From positions 1-26,910 of the IMG/VR virus record IMGVR_UViG_3300006750_000059: 26,910 nt of DNA; one strand, given 5' to 3'. A program made the translations under genes and the position numbers. The stretch is from a virus. The stretch's first letter is position 1, and the number at the start of each line of letters is the position of its first letter. The notes beneath the pieces were generated by a model. The model did not search any database. It was not told where the DNA came from and saw only the letters and a program-made list of their open reading frames with translations. Positions 1 through 10,600 of the stretch are shown here, in pieces.

Positions 1-1
1 T

Positions 2-580
2 CATATTACAAATGATGCAGATGATACAATGGCAGGTACATTAGCAATAACCTCTACTACTGCAGACCAATTCAAGGTATTATACGATGCAAGTAATTAT
101 GCTAATTTTAATGTATCTTCATTAGGAGGCCTTGAGATAGAAACTGTAGGAGCTGGAGATACAGATTCAGACATAACCTTAAATGCTTATGGAGATATTT
201 TGATGGATGCAGCAGGAGAAGTTGATTTTAATACTTCAACAGCAGGATTCACAGCTCAAACAGGAACAGATGCTGTATCTATAGATTGGGGAGAAGGCAA
301 TAAATATCATTTGCTTTTAGATAATAGTAGTACAGTAACATTTGCTACTAATCCATCTAACCCCTGTAATTTAATATTAAAGATAGTACAAGGTAATGGA
401 GGTAGTAATGTAATTACTTGGGCTGTAACATCAGGCACTATTTATTGGGCAGGTGGTGGAATATTAAATACAGATGAGCCGACACTTACTACAACTGATG
501 ATAAGACAGATATATTATCCTTTTATTTTGATGGAACTAACTATTATGGGGTTGCTTCCTTAGATTTTGATACTACATAA
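2..580 (+). CDS. Tail-fibre/appendage protein, C-terminal part (5' truncated)
   Basis: The frame is open from the left edge, so the N-terminus lies outside the window; the ATG at 29 is probably internal. The visible ~192 residues are rich in Gly, Thr, Asp and Asn with almost no Lys/Arg. An early part has short repeating beta-strand patterns (around GDILMDAAGEVDF). A compact C-terminal domain follows, with KYHLLLDNSSTVTF, VITW, IYWAGG, TLTTTDDKTDILSFYFDGTNYYGV and a last strand ASLDF. This composition and terminal domain are typical of the ends of phage tail fibres and other virion appendages that contact the host surface, so a virion role is inferred. No enzyme motif is seen. The next gene starts 2 nt after the stop, so it is co-transcribed with the methyltransferase and the second beta-rich protein. 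The exact receptor or fibre class cannot be told. Confidence 0.7.
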   Translation, partial: HITNDADDTMAGTLAITSTTADQFKVLYDASNYANFNVSSLGGLEIETVGAGDTDSDITLNAYGDILMDAAGEVDFNTSTAGFTAQTGTDAVSIDWGEGNKYHLLLDNSSTVTFATNPSNPCNLILKIVQGNGGSNVITWAVTSGTIYWAGGGILNTDEPTLTTTDDKTDILSFYFDGTNYYGVASLDFDTT

Positions 581-581
581 T

Positions 582-1133
582 ATGGCTTTTAAAGATAATA
601 TATTAGAATTTTTTGATAATAAGATAGTTGATTCAAAGGGTATAGAAGTTATGATGGATTGGGAATCATCTATTATGGAGAAGTCAGCAGAATTTGTATG
701 TCATAATAAAGGTGATATACTTGAAATAGGATTTGGTATGGGAATATGTGCAGACTACATACAAGCACAGGGTGTAAATTCTCATACAATAGTTGAAATA
801 CACCCACAGATTTTTGAAAAATTACAAATATGGGCAAATGGTAAATCTAATGTTACTATAGTTCAGGGTGATTGGAGCAGTGTAAATGGTTTATCTACTT
901 ACGATGGTATATTCCTTGATACATTTGGAGATGAAAATTTAGATAAGTTTAAAGAATTTGCATTATCTAAGATTAAATCAGGTGGTAAGATAACTTATTG
1001 GAATAACAAAGAAGAAGAATATAATCCATATTCATTTGACTTAGTTTCTTACAATGAGGTATCTGTATCTCCCAATGAAAATATGTATACACTTATTAAA
1101 GATAATTATTATATGCCAAAGGTTGAATTGTAA
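582..1133 (+). CDS. GAMT-like class I SAM-dependent methyltransferase
   Basis: A 183-residue protein with a Rossmann methyltransferase signature: motif I EIGFGMG (48-54), acidic end of strand 2 at Glu72 (HTIVEIHP), motif II-like acidic loop QGDW (95-98), strand 4 GIFLDTFGDE (109-118) and SGGKITYWN (133-141). The order WES (27-29), then GFGM, then LDT, then GGKITYWN closely follows guanidinoacetate N-methyltransferase and its arginine-methylating relatives (WET, GFGM, YDT, GGVLTYCN). The Glu and Asp that hold the guanidino group in GAMT (Glu45 and Asp134 in the mammalian enzyme, from memory) match Glu28 and Asp113 here. A guanidino- or arginine-type substrate is therefore plausible but unproven. 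It sits between two beta-rich virion genes, which suggests modification of a virion or host-surface component. Start: ATG at 582 right after the upstream stop; a TTG at 567 would overlap that gene. The next ATG overlaps this stop (TAATG). Confidence 0.75.
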   Translation: MAFKDNILEFFDNKIVDSKGIEVMMDWESSIMEKSAEFVCHNKGDILEIGFGMGICADYIQAQGVNSHTIVEIHPQIFEKLQIWANGKSNVTIVQGDWSSVNGLSTYDGIFLDTFGDENLDKFKEFALSKIKSGGKITYWNNKEEEYNPYSFDLVSYNEVSVSPNENMYTLIKDNYYMPKVEL

Positions 1134-1798
1134 TGCCTACAATATATTCAGGAACAGGAGATTCTTATGCTCAGTTAGGTAGTAATGTATCTTGGGCTAA
1201 TGCGAGAGGAACTGTGTCTTCGGTTGCAGATGTTTATGGTAACACTTCTACAAATAGTACTTATGCAGTATATAATATATACTCAGGTGGAAGGGGTGGA
1301 AATAATTATTACTGTAGAAGGTCTTATTTCCCATTTGATGTATCATTACAAAGTGGAACTTTAGAAAGTGCAACAATTCAGCTATATTTAGATAATTTAG
1401 GTACAGTTGGTAGTAATGCAGATAAAGTAACATTAGTAGAAGCAACAGCTTTAGCAGGAACTTCAGCAGATTATGGAAATTGCTTTGCAAGTGGAGTTAC
1501 ATTAGGAACTGAAGTATCAGATGTAGTAACAGTATCTACTACTGCAGGTTATCATACTTTTACTATAAATTCTAATGGAATTACTGCTATACAAAATAAA
1601 ATAGGAAGTGGAACTTTTACAATTTGTTTAATGGGATTTAATTTTGACAAAAGGCTTTCTGCTCCTTCTCTTGGTGGAAATTATACTCAGATTCAATGTT
1701 ATTATGCAGATTATACAGAAACAAGTAGAGACCCAAAACTTACTCTAACTTATGCAGCAGTAACAGATAATTCAGTATTTTTTGGATGTAATTTTTGA
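1133..1798 (+). CDS. Beta-sandwich virion/appendage protein (DNRLRE-like)
   Basis: A 221-residue protein, almost free of charge clusters and rich in Thr, Ser, Tyr, Asn and Gly. A central stretch has the pattern of DNRLRE/carbohydrate-binding jelly-roll modules: RRSYFPFDVS near residue 63, then ESATIQLYL (about 78-86), a variable Val/Thr-rich section, YHTFTIN followed by ITAIQNKIGSG (a strand plus helix), TFTICLMGFNF, and a terminal strand DPKLTLTY, the usual last strand of that fold. It is probably a decoration or receptor-binding part of the virion; the carbohydrate partner is inferred from fold resemblance only. Its ATG overlaps the methyltransferase stop, so translation is likely coupled. 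No signal peptide is seen. After its stop there is a 67-nt gap with a possible promoter. Confidence 0.6.
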   Translation: MPTIYSGTGDSYAQLGSNVSWANARGTVSSVADVYGNTSTNSTYAVYNIYSGGRGGNNYYCRRSYFPFDVSLQSGTLESATIQLYLDNLGTVGSNADKVTLVEATALAGTSADYGNCFASGVTLGTEVSDVVTVSTTAGYHTFTINSNGITAIQNKIGSGTFTICLMGFNFDKRLSAPSLGGNYTQIQCYYADYTETSRDPKLTLTYAAVTDNSVFFGCNF

Positions 1799-1801
1799 GA
1801 T

Positions 1802-1830
1802 TTGTATATGACGATAATAATTAATATATT
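1802..1830 (+). promoter_or_regulatory. Possible sigma70-type promoter before the virion block
   Basis: In the only sizeable gap of the left block, TTGTAT (1802-1807) and TATATT (1825-1830) are 17 nt apart, 36 nt before the strong AAGGAG ribosome binding site of the gene at 1866. In such AT-rich DNA a chance match is likely, so this is a weak call. Confidence 0.25.
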
Positions 1831-1865
1831 TAAAAGAATAATTTTAGGGAAAAAGGAGTAATATA

Positions 1866-2711
1866 ATGGCAAATGGTATATCACCATATCAAGTAGCTGG
1901 GCCAACAACAAGATTAATCCAGCAGTCAAAAATTAAAGAGAGTAAAGAAAAACAAGCAGACGTTGCAACCAAGAAACAGATGGGTGAAATGGAAGAGGAA
2001 TTTTATGCTGATATGGAAAAACTTGGGATTAAAGCTTCTGATGCTGCTGGAAAATATGATGAGCAAGATTCATATTTAAGTATTCTTGGTCTTTTAGGCA
2101 ATCCATTATTATCTGGGATTCTTGGAGCATTTACATCGGGAAGAAAAACAAAGCAAAAAAGAAAAGCAATGAAAGGGTTACTTGATATTGATGAAAGATA
2201 TGGAAAAACATTTTTAAGGGGTGATTATAGAGATTATCTTTCTGAGGCAAGGTCAATGCAGGTTGATGAGGGAGATATATTTAAAAATGCTTTAACTGGG
2301 GGATTTTCATCAGCTATGTTGAGTAAAATGCTTGGAAGTTCTAGGCCAGAAGGAGGAATACTTAGAAAGACTGCTCAAAAATTTCAAGATGTTGGTGGTG
2401 AAGGCAAATGGGGAGGATTATTTAAAGGTGTTGGGAAAACTCTTAATCCATTTGAACAAGAGGGATTATTTCAGCCGAATAGAAAAATCAATATTCCTGA
2501 AGCTCCAATGATAGGGCCGCAAACAAGAGGAGTTCAATTCACAGATAGATTAAGAGGATTATGGGGAGGAAGTAAAAATTTATTAGAACCATTAACAACG
2601 GGTGTTTCACAATTTGGACAACAGGGGTTTAATCAAGGTGGTAAAGGTGGTCAAATGATGGAATCATTGATGCCATTATTAATGTTGCTTCAAATGTTAG
2701 AAGGAGAATAA
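1866..2711 (+). CDS. Putative virion-associated protein, 281 aa
   Basis: Start chosen at ATG 1866 behind AAAAAGGAG with 6 nt spacing. The protein begins with a charged, probably helical N-terminal third (KIKESKEKQ... MGEMEEEFYADMEKLG), followed by a hydrophobic glycine-rich segment at about residues 70-90 (LSILGLLGNPLLSGILGAF) that could insert in a membrane or form an amphipathic helix. The middle is Gly/Lys-rich with no enzyme motif; the C-terminus is Gln/Gly-rich and ends in a Met/Leu-rich helix (MMESLMPLLMLLQMLEG). It is first in a series of four tightly packed genes ending in the giant protein at 4676, which suggests a set of internal or ejected virion proteins. That role is inferred from position and composition, and I do not recognise the family. 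Confidence 0.6.
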   Translation: MANGISPYQVAGPTTRLIQQSKIKESKEKQADVATKKQMGEMEEEFYADMEKLGIKASDAAGKYDEQDSYLSILGLLGNPLLSGILGAFTSGRKTKQKRKAMKGLLDIDERYGKTFLRGDYRDYLSEARSMQVDEGDIFKNALTGGFSSAMLSKMLGSSRPEGGILRKTAQKFQDVGGEGKWGGLFKGVGKTLNPFEQEGLFQPNRKINIPEAPMIGPQTRGVQFTDRLRGLWGGSKNLLEPLTTGVSQFGQQGFNQGGKGGQMMESLMPLLMLLQMLEGE

Positions 2712-2712
2712 T

Positions 2713-3180
2713 ATGTTTCAACAAAGTATATTAGAAAGTTTACAAAGTATTTTTGGGGAGATGGGATGGTCTCAGTTAACGTCTCTTACTCCAGAATCTA
2801 TTGCAAGTGGATTTGCAGAGCATTATGGGTTAAATGAACAAGATTTACCACCTGGGATGTTTCAATCAATAAGTCCTGAGATGCTACAAGCAGGTAGTTA
2901 TAAAACATACTCACCACAATTACAAGCAAAAGGACAATCTTTATTGTCTGGGTTATATGGCGGATTAGGTGGAAAAGAAGCTACAAAAGCTGCTGGTGGA
3001 TTTGCAGGTGGAAGTGGCTTTGGAAGACAACAAAGTGGTGTTAAAGATGTATATGGCAAAGAAATGGCAGGAGCAATTGGTGATGTTGGTCAACAATATT
3101 CACAAGGATTAGGACTTGTATCTGACCTTGTAAATCAATGGCATGAGCAAGCACAAAGAATTAGCATAGGACAAGGATAA
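2713..3180 (+). CDS. Putative virion-associated protein, 155 aa, Gly/Gln-rich
   Basis: Begins 1 nt after the previous stop, with GAAGGAG as ribosome binding site inside the end of that gene. The N-terminal half resembles a small helical domain (LQSIFGEMGWSQLTSLTPESIASGFAEHYGL). The second half is very rich in Gly and Gln (YGGLGGKEATKAAGGFAGGSG) and ends in a helical stretch (GLVSDLVNQWHEQAQRISIG). There are no cysteines, signal peptide or known motif. The low-complexity Gly/Gln part and the place just ahead of the giant protein fit a minor virion component, but the function is unknown. Confidence 0.55.
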   Translation: MFQQSILESLQSIFGEMGWSQLTSLTPESIASGFAEHYGLNEQDLPPGMFQSISPEMLQAGSYKTYSPQLQAKGQSLLSGLYGGLGGKEATKAAGGFAGGSGFGRQQSGVKDVYGKEMAGAIGDVGQQYSQGLGLVSDLVNQWHEQAQRISIGQG

Positions 3181-3184
3181 ATAT

Positions 3185-4672
3185 ATGGCAATTCCAGGAT
3201 TAGAGAAGGAACAAAGGTCTGATGATACACTCGCAAAATTACTTCGATTAGTACAATTTTCACAACAAGGACAAAAAGAAAGTCCTGTTGTACAAGATGC
3301 TATTCAATCATATAGTTCTTATATATTTAATTCATTTGATGATGTTGAACTCGAAAGCCATCAAGCAGGATTAGATAATTGGTATAATGAAAATTTAGGT
3401 GATTTAACTTCTTCTGAAATTGAAAGATATGAACTTGTAAAAAGAAGAATCCCAGAGCATCAAAAAAGGTATAAAGCTTTTGATGCGCAATATGCAATGA
3501 TGCACGATGAAATGGAAGAAATGAAAGTTTTGTTAGCTGGAGGAGTAGATGAAGAGGGAAATACTGTTGTAGGGTATAATGATTTAGATAACCAAGGAAA
3601 AGCTTTATTAGCAGGAACGATTAAAGAAAAAGAACTTGCATATATAAAAAGCAAAGAATTGTTAACTAAACAATTTGGAGACCTATTAAGCCATCCATCT
3701 GGGAAATTTACTACAGAATTTACAGGATTAAATTCTTGGGATGATATATATCAGCTAGGATTAGCTTCAATAGAAGACCATGTGCTTGATAAAAATGAGC
3801 TTTATACTATTTCAAGGGGAATAGATTATGGAAATCTTGAGGAGTATAATGCATATAAAGGTATTCAAGAACAAACACAATCAGATTCAAGAAGATTTAT
3901 TATGCAAGATGCAAGACCATTAATAGCTGAAGTTAACTACAAAGGCAAGCTTTTAGATGACTATGAATACATAATGGAATTAGCAGAGTCTGCGCAAACA
4001 AATCCTCAAGCACAAAAACGATTAAATGCTGTAGCTAGTTCAGTAGCTCATAGTACGGAATCTCAAACTAATCCATATGCAGGAACTCTTCCCACAGGCT
4101 TTTCTGAGCAGCAATTTACATGGCAACAATTATTAGACCAAGAAGCTAATGATTTAATAGAAATGTATCGAGCAGACATTCAAAATATTCAAGGAAATCT
4201 ATATCAACTTGAGAGTGGATTTCAAAATGTAAGCAGAGGAGAAAGTTTAACTCAAGGAATGCCTATTACATATAGTGGATGGGGAGGTGAGATAACTGAC
4301 CCATATTTAAGATATGAGCCTCCTAAAAAAGAAGATGGCCCAAAAAACAAAGTATCAAAAATGTCTGCAGATGAGAAAACCTTAATTCTTGATTATGAAA
4401 AAGATTATCAGAAAAAGCAAGAATTGAATAAATGGTTTAAAGACTATCCTTATACTGGGTCGTCTCCTGAAGAAAAAAAAGCATTTGGTACTCCAGAATA
4501 TTATAAAATAAGAACTGAAAAAAGCTCAGAGTTAAAGGTTTTAAAGATTAAGTGGAATAAAAAACAAACGCATTCTTACGGAGGAGATACTTGGGAGCAG
4601 AAACCTCAAATCTCAGCATATGAAATATATAAGCGTTATAATATGTCCCCTATAGGAAAGATGTTTGACTAA
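3185..4672 (+). CDS. Putative virion-associated protein, 495 aa, helical
   Basis: Start at ATG 3185, 4 nt after the previous stop, with AAGGA upstream. The protein is hydrophilic and mostly helical in character, with long Glu/Lys/Gln-rich segments (ERYELVKRRIPEHQKRYKAF, KEKELAYIKSKELLTKQFG) that look like coiled coil, and no membrane segment or enzyme motif. The middle contains Asp/Tyr-rich segments; the C-terminal ~120 residues are Lys/Tyr-rich (EDGPKNKVSKMSADEKTL). It lies 3 nt before the giant protein gene and is almost certainly made with it. By analogy with gene order in podovirus-like phages it could be an internal virion or scaffold partner of the giant; that is inference only. Confidence 0.55.
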   Translation: MAIPGLEKEQRSDDTLAKLLRLVQFSQQGQKESPVVQDAIQSYSSYIFNSFDDVELESHQAGLDNWYNENLGDLTSSEIERYELVKRRIPEHQKRYKAFDAQYAMMHDEMEEMKVLLAGGVDEEGNTVVGYNDLDNQGKALLAGTIKEKELAYIKSKELLTKQFGDLLSHPSGKFTTEFTGLNSWDDIYQLGLASIEDHVLDKNELYTISRGIDYGNLEEYNAYKGIQEQTQSDSRRFIMQDARPLIAEVNYKGKLLDDYEYIMELAESAQTNPQAQKRLNAVASSVAHSTESQTNPYAGTLPTGFSEQQFTWQQLLDQEANDLIEMYRADIQNIQGNLYQLESGFQNVSRGESLTQGMPITYSGWGGEITDPYLRYEPPKKEDGPKNKVSKMSADEKTLILDYEKDYQKKQELNKWFKDYPYTGSSPEEKKAFGTPEYYKIRTEKSSELKVLKIKWNKKQTHSYGGDTWEQKPQISAYEIYKRYNMSPIGKMFD

Positions 4673-4675
4673 AAA

Positions 4676-7600
4676 ATGAATTATATTCAATATTTAGAAG
4701 ACCAAAGAGAACAAAATCCAGCATATAAATCATACGGAAATGCAAGTCTATATCAGATGCTTTATCATTCAGACCCTGATTTACCCAAAGATTGGGAGTT
4801 TATGAATGATAAGATTAAAAATCAAAAATCAAAAAGAAAAAAACAGCAAGATAAAACCTCTCCAACCTTTGTTAATAATTTATTGGAAATGTCTGATTAT
4901 GGAATGATAGATGAAAATTCTTCAGAATGGGTGAAAAAGGCGTATAATGATTCCGCCACAGGAATAGCATATCAATTACATACAGGGCAAGCAAAATTTG
5001 GCATTGACCCAGAATGGGAAGCAAATATAGGAGAAGATATTTTGTCTCTTGTTCTTGGATTCACGATGCCTTTAGACTTAGCTTTAATGTTTACTGGTGG
5101 TTGGGTAGGAAAAGCTGGGCTTGCTGCATCTTCTGCCTCTAAAGGAGTTCAAAGATTGGCTGCAAAAGAAATGGTAAGAAAGAGTGGAGGGAAGATAACA
5201 TTAAGACAAGCAAAAAATCACGTAAAGAAAGTTGTATCTAATGAATCAGACGGAATGGGTCTTTTGTTTCCAAAAACACAAGAAAAAGCCGCTTTGTCAA
5301 GTCAATTCGCATCTCCAGTAAAATCTATGGCTAAAATGCAAGCTTCAACACTTGCAGTTTTTGAAGGAGTGAAAGGTGGATTAACTGAAGCTGTACATGG
5401 AGGTGATTGGAAAAAGGGTGTAAGAGATGGGGTTATGCACGGAGGTATGATGGGAGGTGTAGCTGGATTTATAGGAGGAAGTTTAAATGTAGTTAATGCA
5501 GCATTATATTCAAAAGCAATGGCTAAAGCTTACCAAGGAACTGCTGAAGGAGTTGCGACCAAACTTACAAAAAAAATTGGCAAAGATACTGCTAAGCTTG
5601 CTACTGGAAAAGTCGGGCAAGTATTAGCTGAAGGCACAGCTTTTACTGCTCCAGATGTTTATAAAGTAATTGATGATGACAATTTTACTTTAAGAGATTT
5701 AGGTAGAAATGCACTTGTTAATATAGGTATGATGGGACTTTTGAAAGCAAAGCATACTCTTATAGGAGAAGGTAAAAGAGAAGCAATGGATTATGTTAAA
5801 AAAGTATTAAAAGAGCAAGGAAATAAGTCTGATGTTGATTTACATATCAATAATATAACAACCTCTCTTGATGAAGGCAAAGGGGACTCTGATGGGATAG
5901 GAAACAAAGTATATAATAATACTGTCTCTATTGCAAAAGGATATTTAGAGAATGTTTCTAAAAAATTAGGAGATATTGATTTAATTGATGGAGGATTAGG
6001 TAAGATAACATTAGAGGAAGTTAAGAAACTTGAAAAAGCTATCGATAAATTAGAAGCAGATATATTGTCTGGGAAAAAAGATGAAAAAATTCATTATAAA
6101 GATTATAATGAGCATATGCAAACAATATTTGCTATATCTGAACTTTTAAATAAAAGTATTGGAATGCAAAAAAAAGATGTTACGATTAAAAAATCTGTCG
6201 TTAAAAGACTTGAAAATTTACAAGATAAATGGGATGGCGAAATTATTGGAGAATTGCGTAACAAAAATAAAATGAAGGAAGAACAAGTTTATAGTAGAGA
6301 GCAAAAAACAAATTTAAGACAGCAATTAACAAATTATATTGAAAATGCTATTAAATATAAAAGTAAAGCTTCAATAAAAAACTTTTTAATTGATAATGAA
6401 GGAGCTATTAAACCAAAGTACGATAGAAAAGGGAATCTCAAAGAAATTGAAATTAAAAACGAAAAAGACGTAAGGTGGGACTTGCTTAAAGAAAAGCTAG
6501 ATGCATATACTCCAAAGTCTAAAACAAAAATTCAAGTCGGTAAGGATATATATTCAGCAGAAGATGTTGAAGGCAAAAACAAAGGATTAACAGAAGGAAT
6601 AGTTGATACTACTACTAAAAAAAGAGAAGGTGGCTTAGAATATGTTCACGAAACCAAAAGGAAAGATGAAAGAAAAACAGTAGATGAGAGGATTCAAAAA
6701 CTTACTGAAATTATAGGAAGTAAAAAGTCTTTAGCTAGTGAAGTATTTAATGCTGCAAAAGAGAGGAATTTACTTAGAAAATCAAAAGAAATAAACAAAG
6801 ATAGTGTAGAAGGATTAGATGCAAATGCAGCATATCAAAAAAGTAAAGCGATATTATTACATTATGCAGAGCAACTTGGTTTAAATAAAATAATTAAAAG
6901 AAAAAAACCATTAGCAGAAGAAAGTTCTATAGAAAGAATCGATTTTCTTAATAGATTTACTAAATGGCTTGCTACTGAACGAGGAAAGAGTCTTCATGAA
7001 CTTTCTAATAAAGATGTAGATGCATGGATGGAGTCAGAAGGAAAAGGATATCATAAAACTAATTTAGTGGCTCTTTTTGAAACTCTCAAAAAAAATTCAA
7101 TGCTTTTAAATCCCCAAGCACTTACATATACTACTCCAAAAGAGATACTATCTCTTTTAAAACCTATAGGAGATACCGCAACAGAAGGATTAGAGGGGGC
7201 AAGAACTAAGCATATATTAGGGAAAGAATCTACTGAATATTGGAATTTTGGAAAAAATTTCGTTGAATATGTACAATCTAAAACAAATAGGATTAAAAAA
7301 TATGTGACGGATGATGTTGGGGAAAAGCTTGTTAAACTTTTCAATAGACAAGAAGGCGGTATTGGAGCTGAAGCTTTTATGTTTAAAAATGTAGACTATA
7401 AGCCTATAACAGGCAAGACTTTAAGGCCACTGATTCAAATGATATTTGGTGTAAAAAACATACCTGCTGGAATGGCTGGAGAGCATAGAGCTTTTAGATA
7501 TTCTTTTATGCAATGGGCTGTAGAAAAATATGGAGAAGGCTCAGAAGCAGGACAAGTATTAAAGCTTGTGCTTGGAGATAAACCTCCCAATGATATAAAA

Positions 7601-10600
7601 ACCGACCTTATAAAAGTATATGGTACAAAACAATATCATGGTAAACATGCAGCGAATGCTAAAAGATGGGTTAAAGAGTATTTAAAAGACATAGATGCAG
7701 GAGGATATGAAATTAAATTTGATGGAAGCACTAAAGGAAAAAGAGGCGTTTTTATTGAATATAAAAAAGGTGATAAAAGTGGGAGCGGAAAAGACAAGGG
7801 TGGATATAATACATGGGAAATAAAAGAAGGACTTAGAAAATTAAGAGAAGAATTTACAGATGATATTATTGAAGTTAAAGATAAAAAAGGAAAAACTGTC
7901 GATTTTGTGAAAAGAGAAACTGTTGAAACGATGATTGAATATATGATTCAAACTGCTCCTAGAATTAATGAAATTGTCCCAACATCAAAGCAAGTTGGAA
8001 ACTATACAAAATTGGCTCAAGAAGTATATGATGCGCAATATGCAGAAACACAGAGGTTAATAAAAGAGGGAAAAAAACCAAAATCTAAGCATAAATTATC
8101 TCCTAACGAAACTGCTGAAAGAATTGTTTCCTCTTTACAATTAAAAGAATTGATGCAATGGGCTAAAAAAGCATATAAAGATAAATTATTTTTTCCTAAA
8201 AAGTGGGAAAAAGATTTAGGTAAGTTTAATGGACAATATATACTTGGAAGATTGACAGGCCACTATATAGAAATTGCTACAGGTAGGGCTGGTAAAGATG
8301 TATTACCACATGAAGTTGTTGAGTTTGCCCTTCCTGCGCTTAAAACAATGGGCGATAAATTTAGTAAAGATTTGATTAAAAGAGCTACTTTTATGTTCAA
8401 GCAAAAAGGCGATAGTATAGAAAAAGCAGAGCATAGATTTATAGATAAGCTTGGAGAATATGTCGCAGATAGAGTTCTTGATAAAACAGTAGTAGGTAAA
8501 ATAAAATCATGGGTTACTGCTTTCAATAGCTATATGAGACAAAAACTTAATATCACAAATCCAAATGATGTAGAGAGAGTAAGACAGGAAATGATTGATA
8601 TTATAGGAGAAAAGGTTTACAAAGGAAGAATACCTCAAGACTATATACCAAGAGGGGAGGCTCTTAAAGTAAAATTTAAAAAAGCTAATACTGATATATT
8701 ATATAAAGAATTACTATCGGTTCATAATCAGACAAGAGCTATAATGAAAAAAGCTGTGAAACCCCCTTATAATGTTTCTAAGAAAAACATATTGAAGCTT
8801 GTTAGAGATGAACTTGGAATAGAGGTTGACCTTTCAAAAGGATTTAAACAAAGTCTTTGGAATATTAAAAAAAGTGATAAGAATTCAGTTAATGCTCATC
8901 AGTTATGGAATCTTCAATCAAGAATAAACTCTTTAACCGAAGGAAGAGGAGAAGGAAAAAGAAAAGGTTTAACTTCGAATGAAGAAATGGTAGTAAGCTT
9001 AGAAAAAGCAAAAAATATATTACCACAAATACGTAATAAAATATTTACAGATGTATTTGGCGTAAAATTTAAAGATGCTACAACAGAGCAAGTTAAAGAA
9101 TATCGTGCTTATTTATTAGTTGAAAAAGATTACAATTCCACAAATACTAGTGTCCTTGCTAGCTATAATCCATCAGTATCATTTAAAACTGGATTAAAGA
9201 CAGCATTTATGACAGTTGGTGATGTATTAAGAGCGCATGGTGGAAAAATGGGTAATGAAGTTGCTAAAAAAATAGACCAACACGATTACGTAAGAACAAA
9301 ATATTATGCAGAAATGAAAGTAATGATAGATGAAGTAGTAGATATAATCAATGCTGGAAGTTCAAATAGAATAGAAGCAGTTAAGGTAAAAAATAATTAT
9401 ATGCATTTGATGGATAAAAAACTTGTATCCAACGCTGTAAAGCAATTAACTAAACTTAGCAAAAAAGATAGTAAGTATGAAAAAGAACTTGATAATGTTA
9501 TTAGAATCGCTGCTAAATTTGGATATAGATATGTTCCTGATAAAAAAATGAGAATGAAATTAGTAGATGTTAAGAATGGGGATTTTTATCAAGCAAGAGT
9601 TCGATGGAAACAAATGACAGATGGAATATTTGATGCGTTAGGAGTTGAAGTATCCAAAAATACCAATGCAAGACAATATCTTGAAATAATGAAAGACTTA
9701 AATGGGATGTATATTAAAGATTATTTTACAAGAAGAGTTAGACATGAGGTTTTAGAAAATTGGGACACTGCTTCAAGGGATATTAAAAGACTTTCTAGTT
9801 CTATAAAAGCAAATTTAACAAAAAAAGACTTGAAAAAGATTGCAGATAAATTAGTACGAGATAAATTTATAGGAAAGGAATCAACCGACTATAAAGCCTT
9901 ACTAAAAAAAGATGGGAAATTTTTAGATGATTTTATAGGAAACGAAATATATAATATGTTTGCATTTGGCCCAGCTAAAGTAAGTCCATATTTTCTTAAA
10001 TCAAGAGGAGTTACATTACCTGAATATATTGAAATAAAAGTAAAAGGAAAGAAAAAATTAGTCAAATCATATGAATCAAGTATAGATGCAACAATGAATC
10101 ACTATGGATTAGGTATGTCTAAATTCCTAGCAACAGTAAGACTTTTTCCAGAATGGACAAATTTAGGAGGTAAATTTTCTGTTGAAACAGGAACAAGGGC
10201 TAGCATTATAAAGAAAATGGAAAACGATTCTGGAATAGGGCAATATACTTTAATGGCTATAAAGAGACAACTTGGATTAGATATGGATTCATCTAGCAAA
10301 CTTACCTCAAGGCAACAAAGATATATAGGCAATTTTGTAAATCTTGCTGCTGCTTCAGGTCTTTCTTCTCCAACGTCTGGATTTAAAAACCTTATTATAC
10401 AATTACCAAGAACTGTATATTTATATGGAGGAAGAAATACGATGAAGGCTATGGGGAGAGGTTTTAATACAATGACTGACCCTTTACTTTTCAAAGAAGC
10501 TGTTAGAGAAGGTCTTACGGGTTATGGACAAAAAACAACTTTGCTTGAAACTCCAGGAAAAATAACAAGAGGAATAAAGTTTTGGTTCGAGAACGTAAAT

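Noticed and set aside
567-581. TTG start at 567 for the GAMT-like methyltransferase
   Set aside because: It would overlap the upstream gene and has no ribosome binding site; the ATG at 582 directly follows the upstream stop.
7050-10494. Antisense frames inside the giant gene (7051-7344, 8263-8526, 10102-10494)
   Set aside because: They are Ser/Phe/Leu-rich mirror frames with no start signals, inside a continuous well-coded gene.
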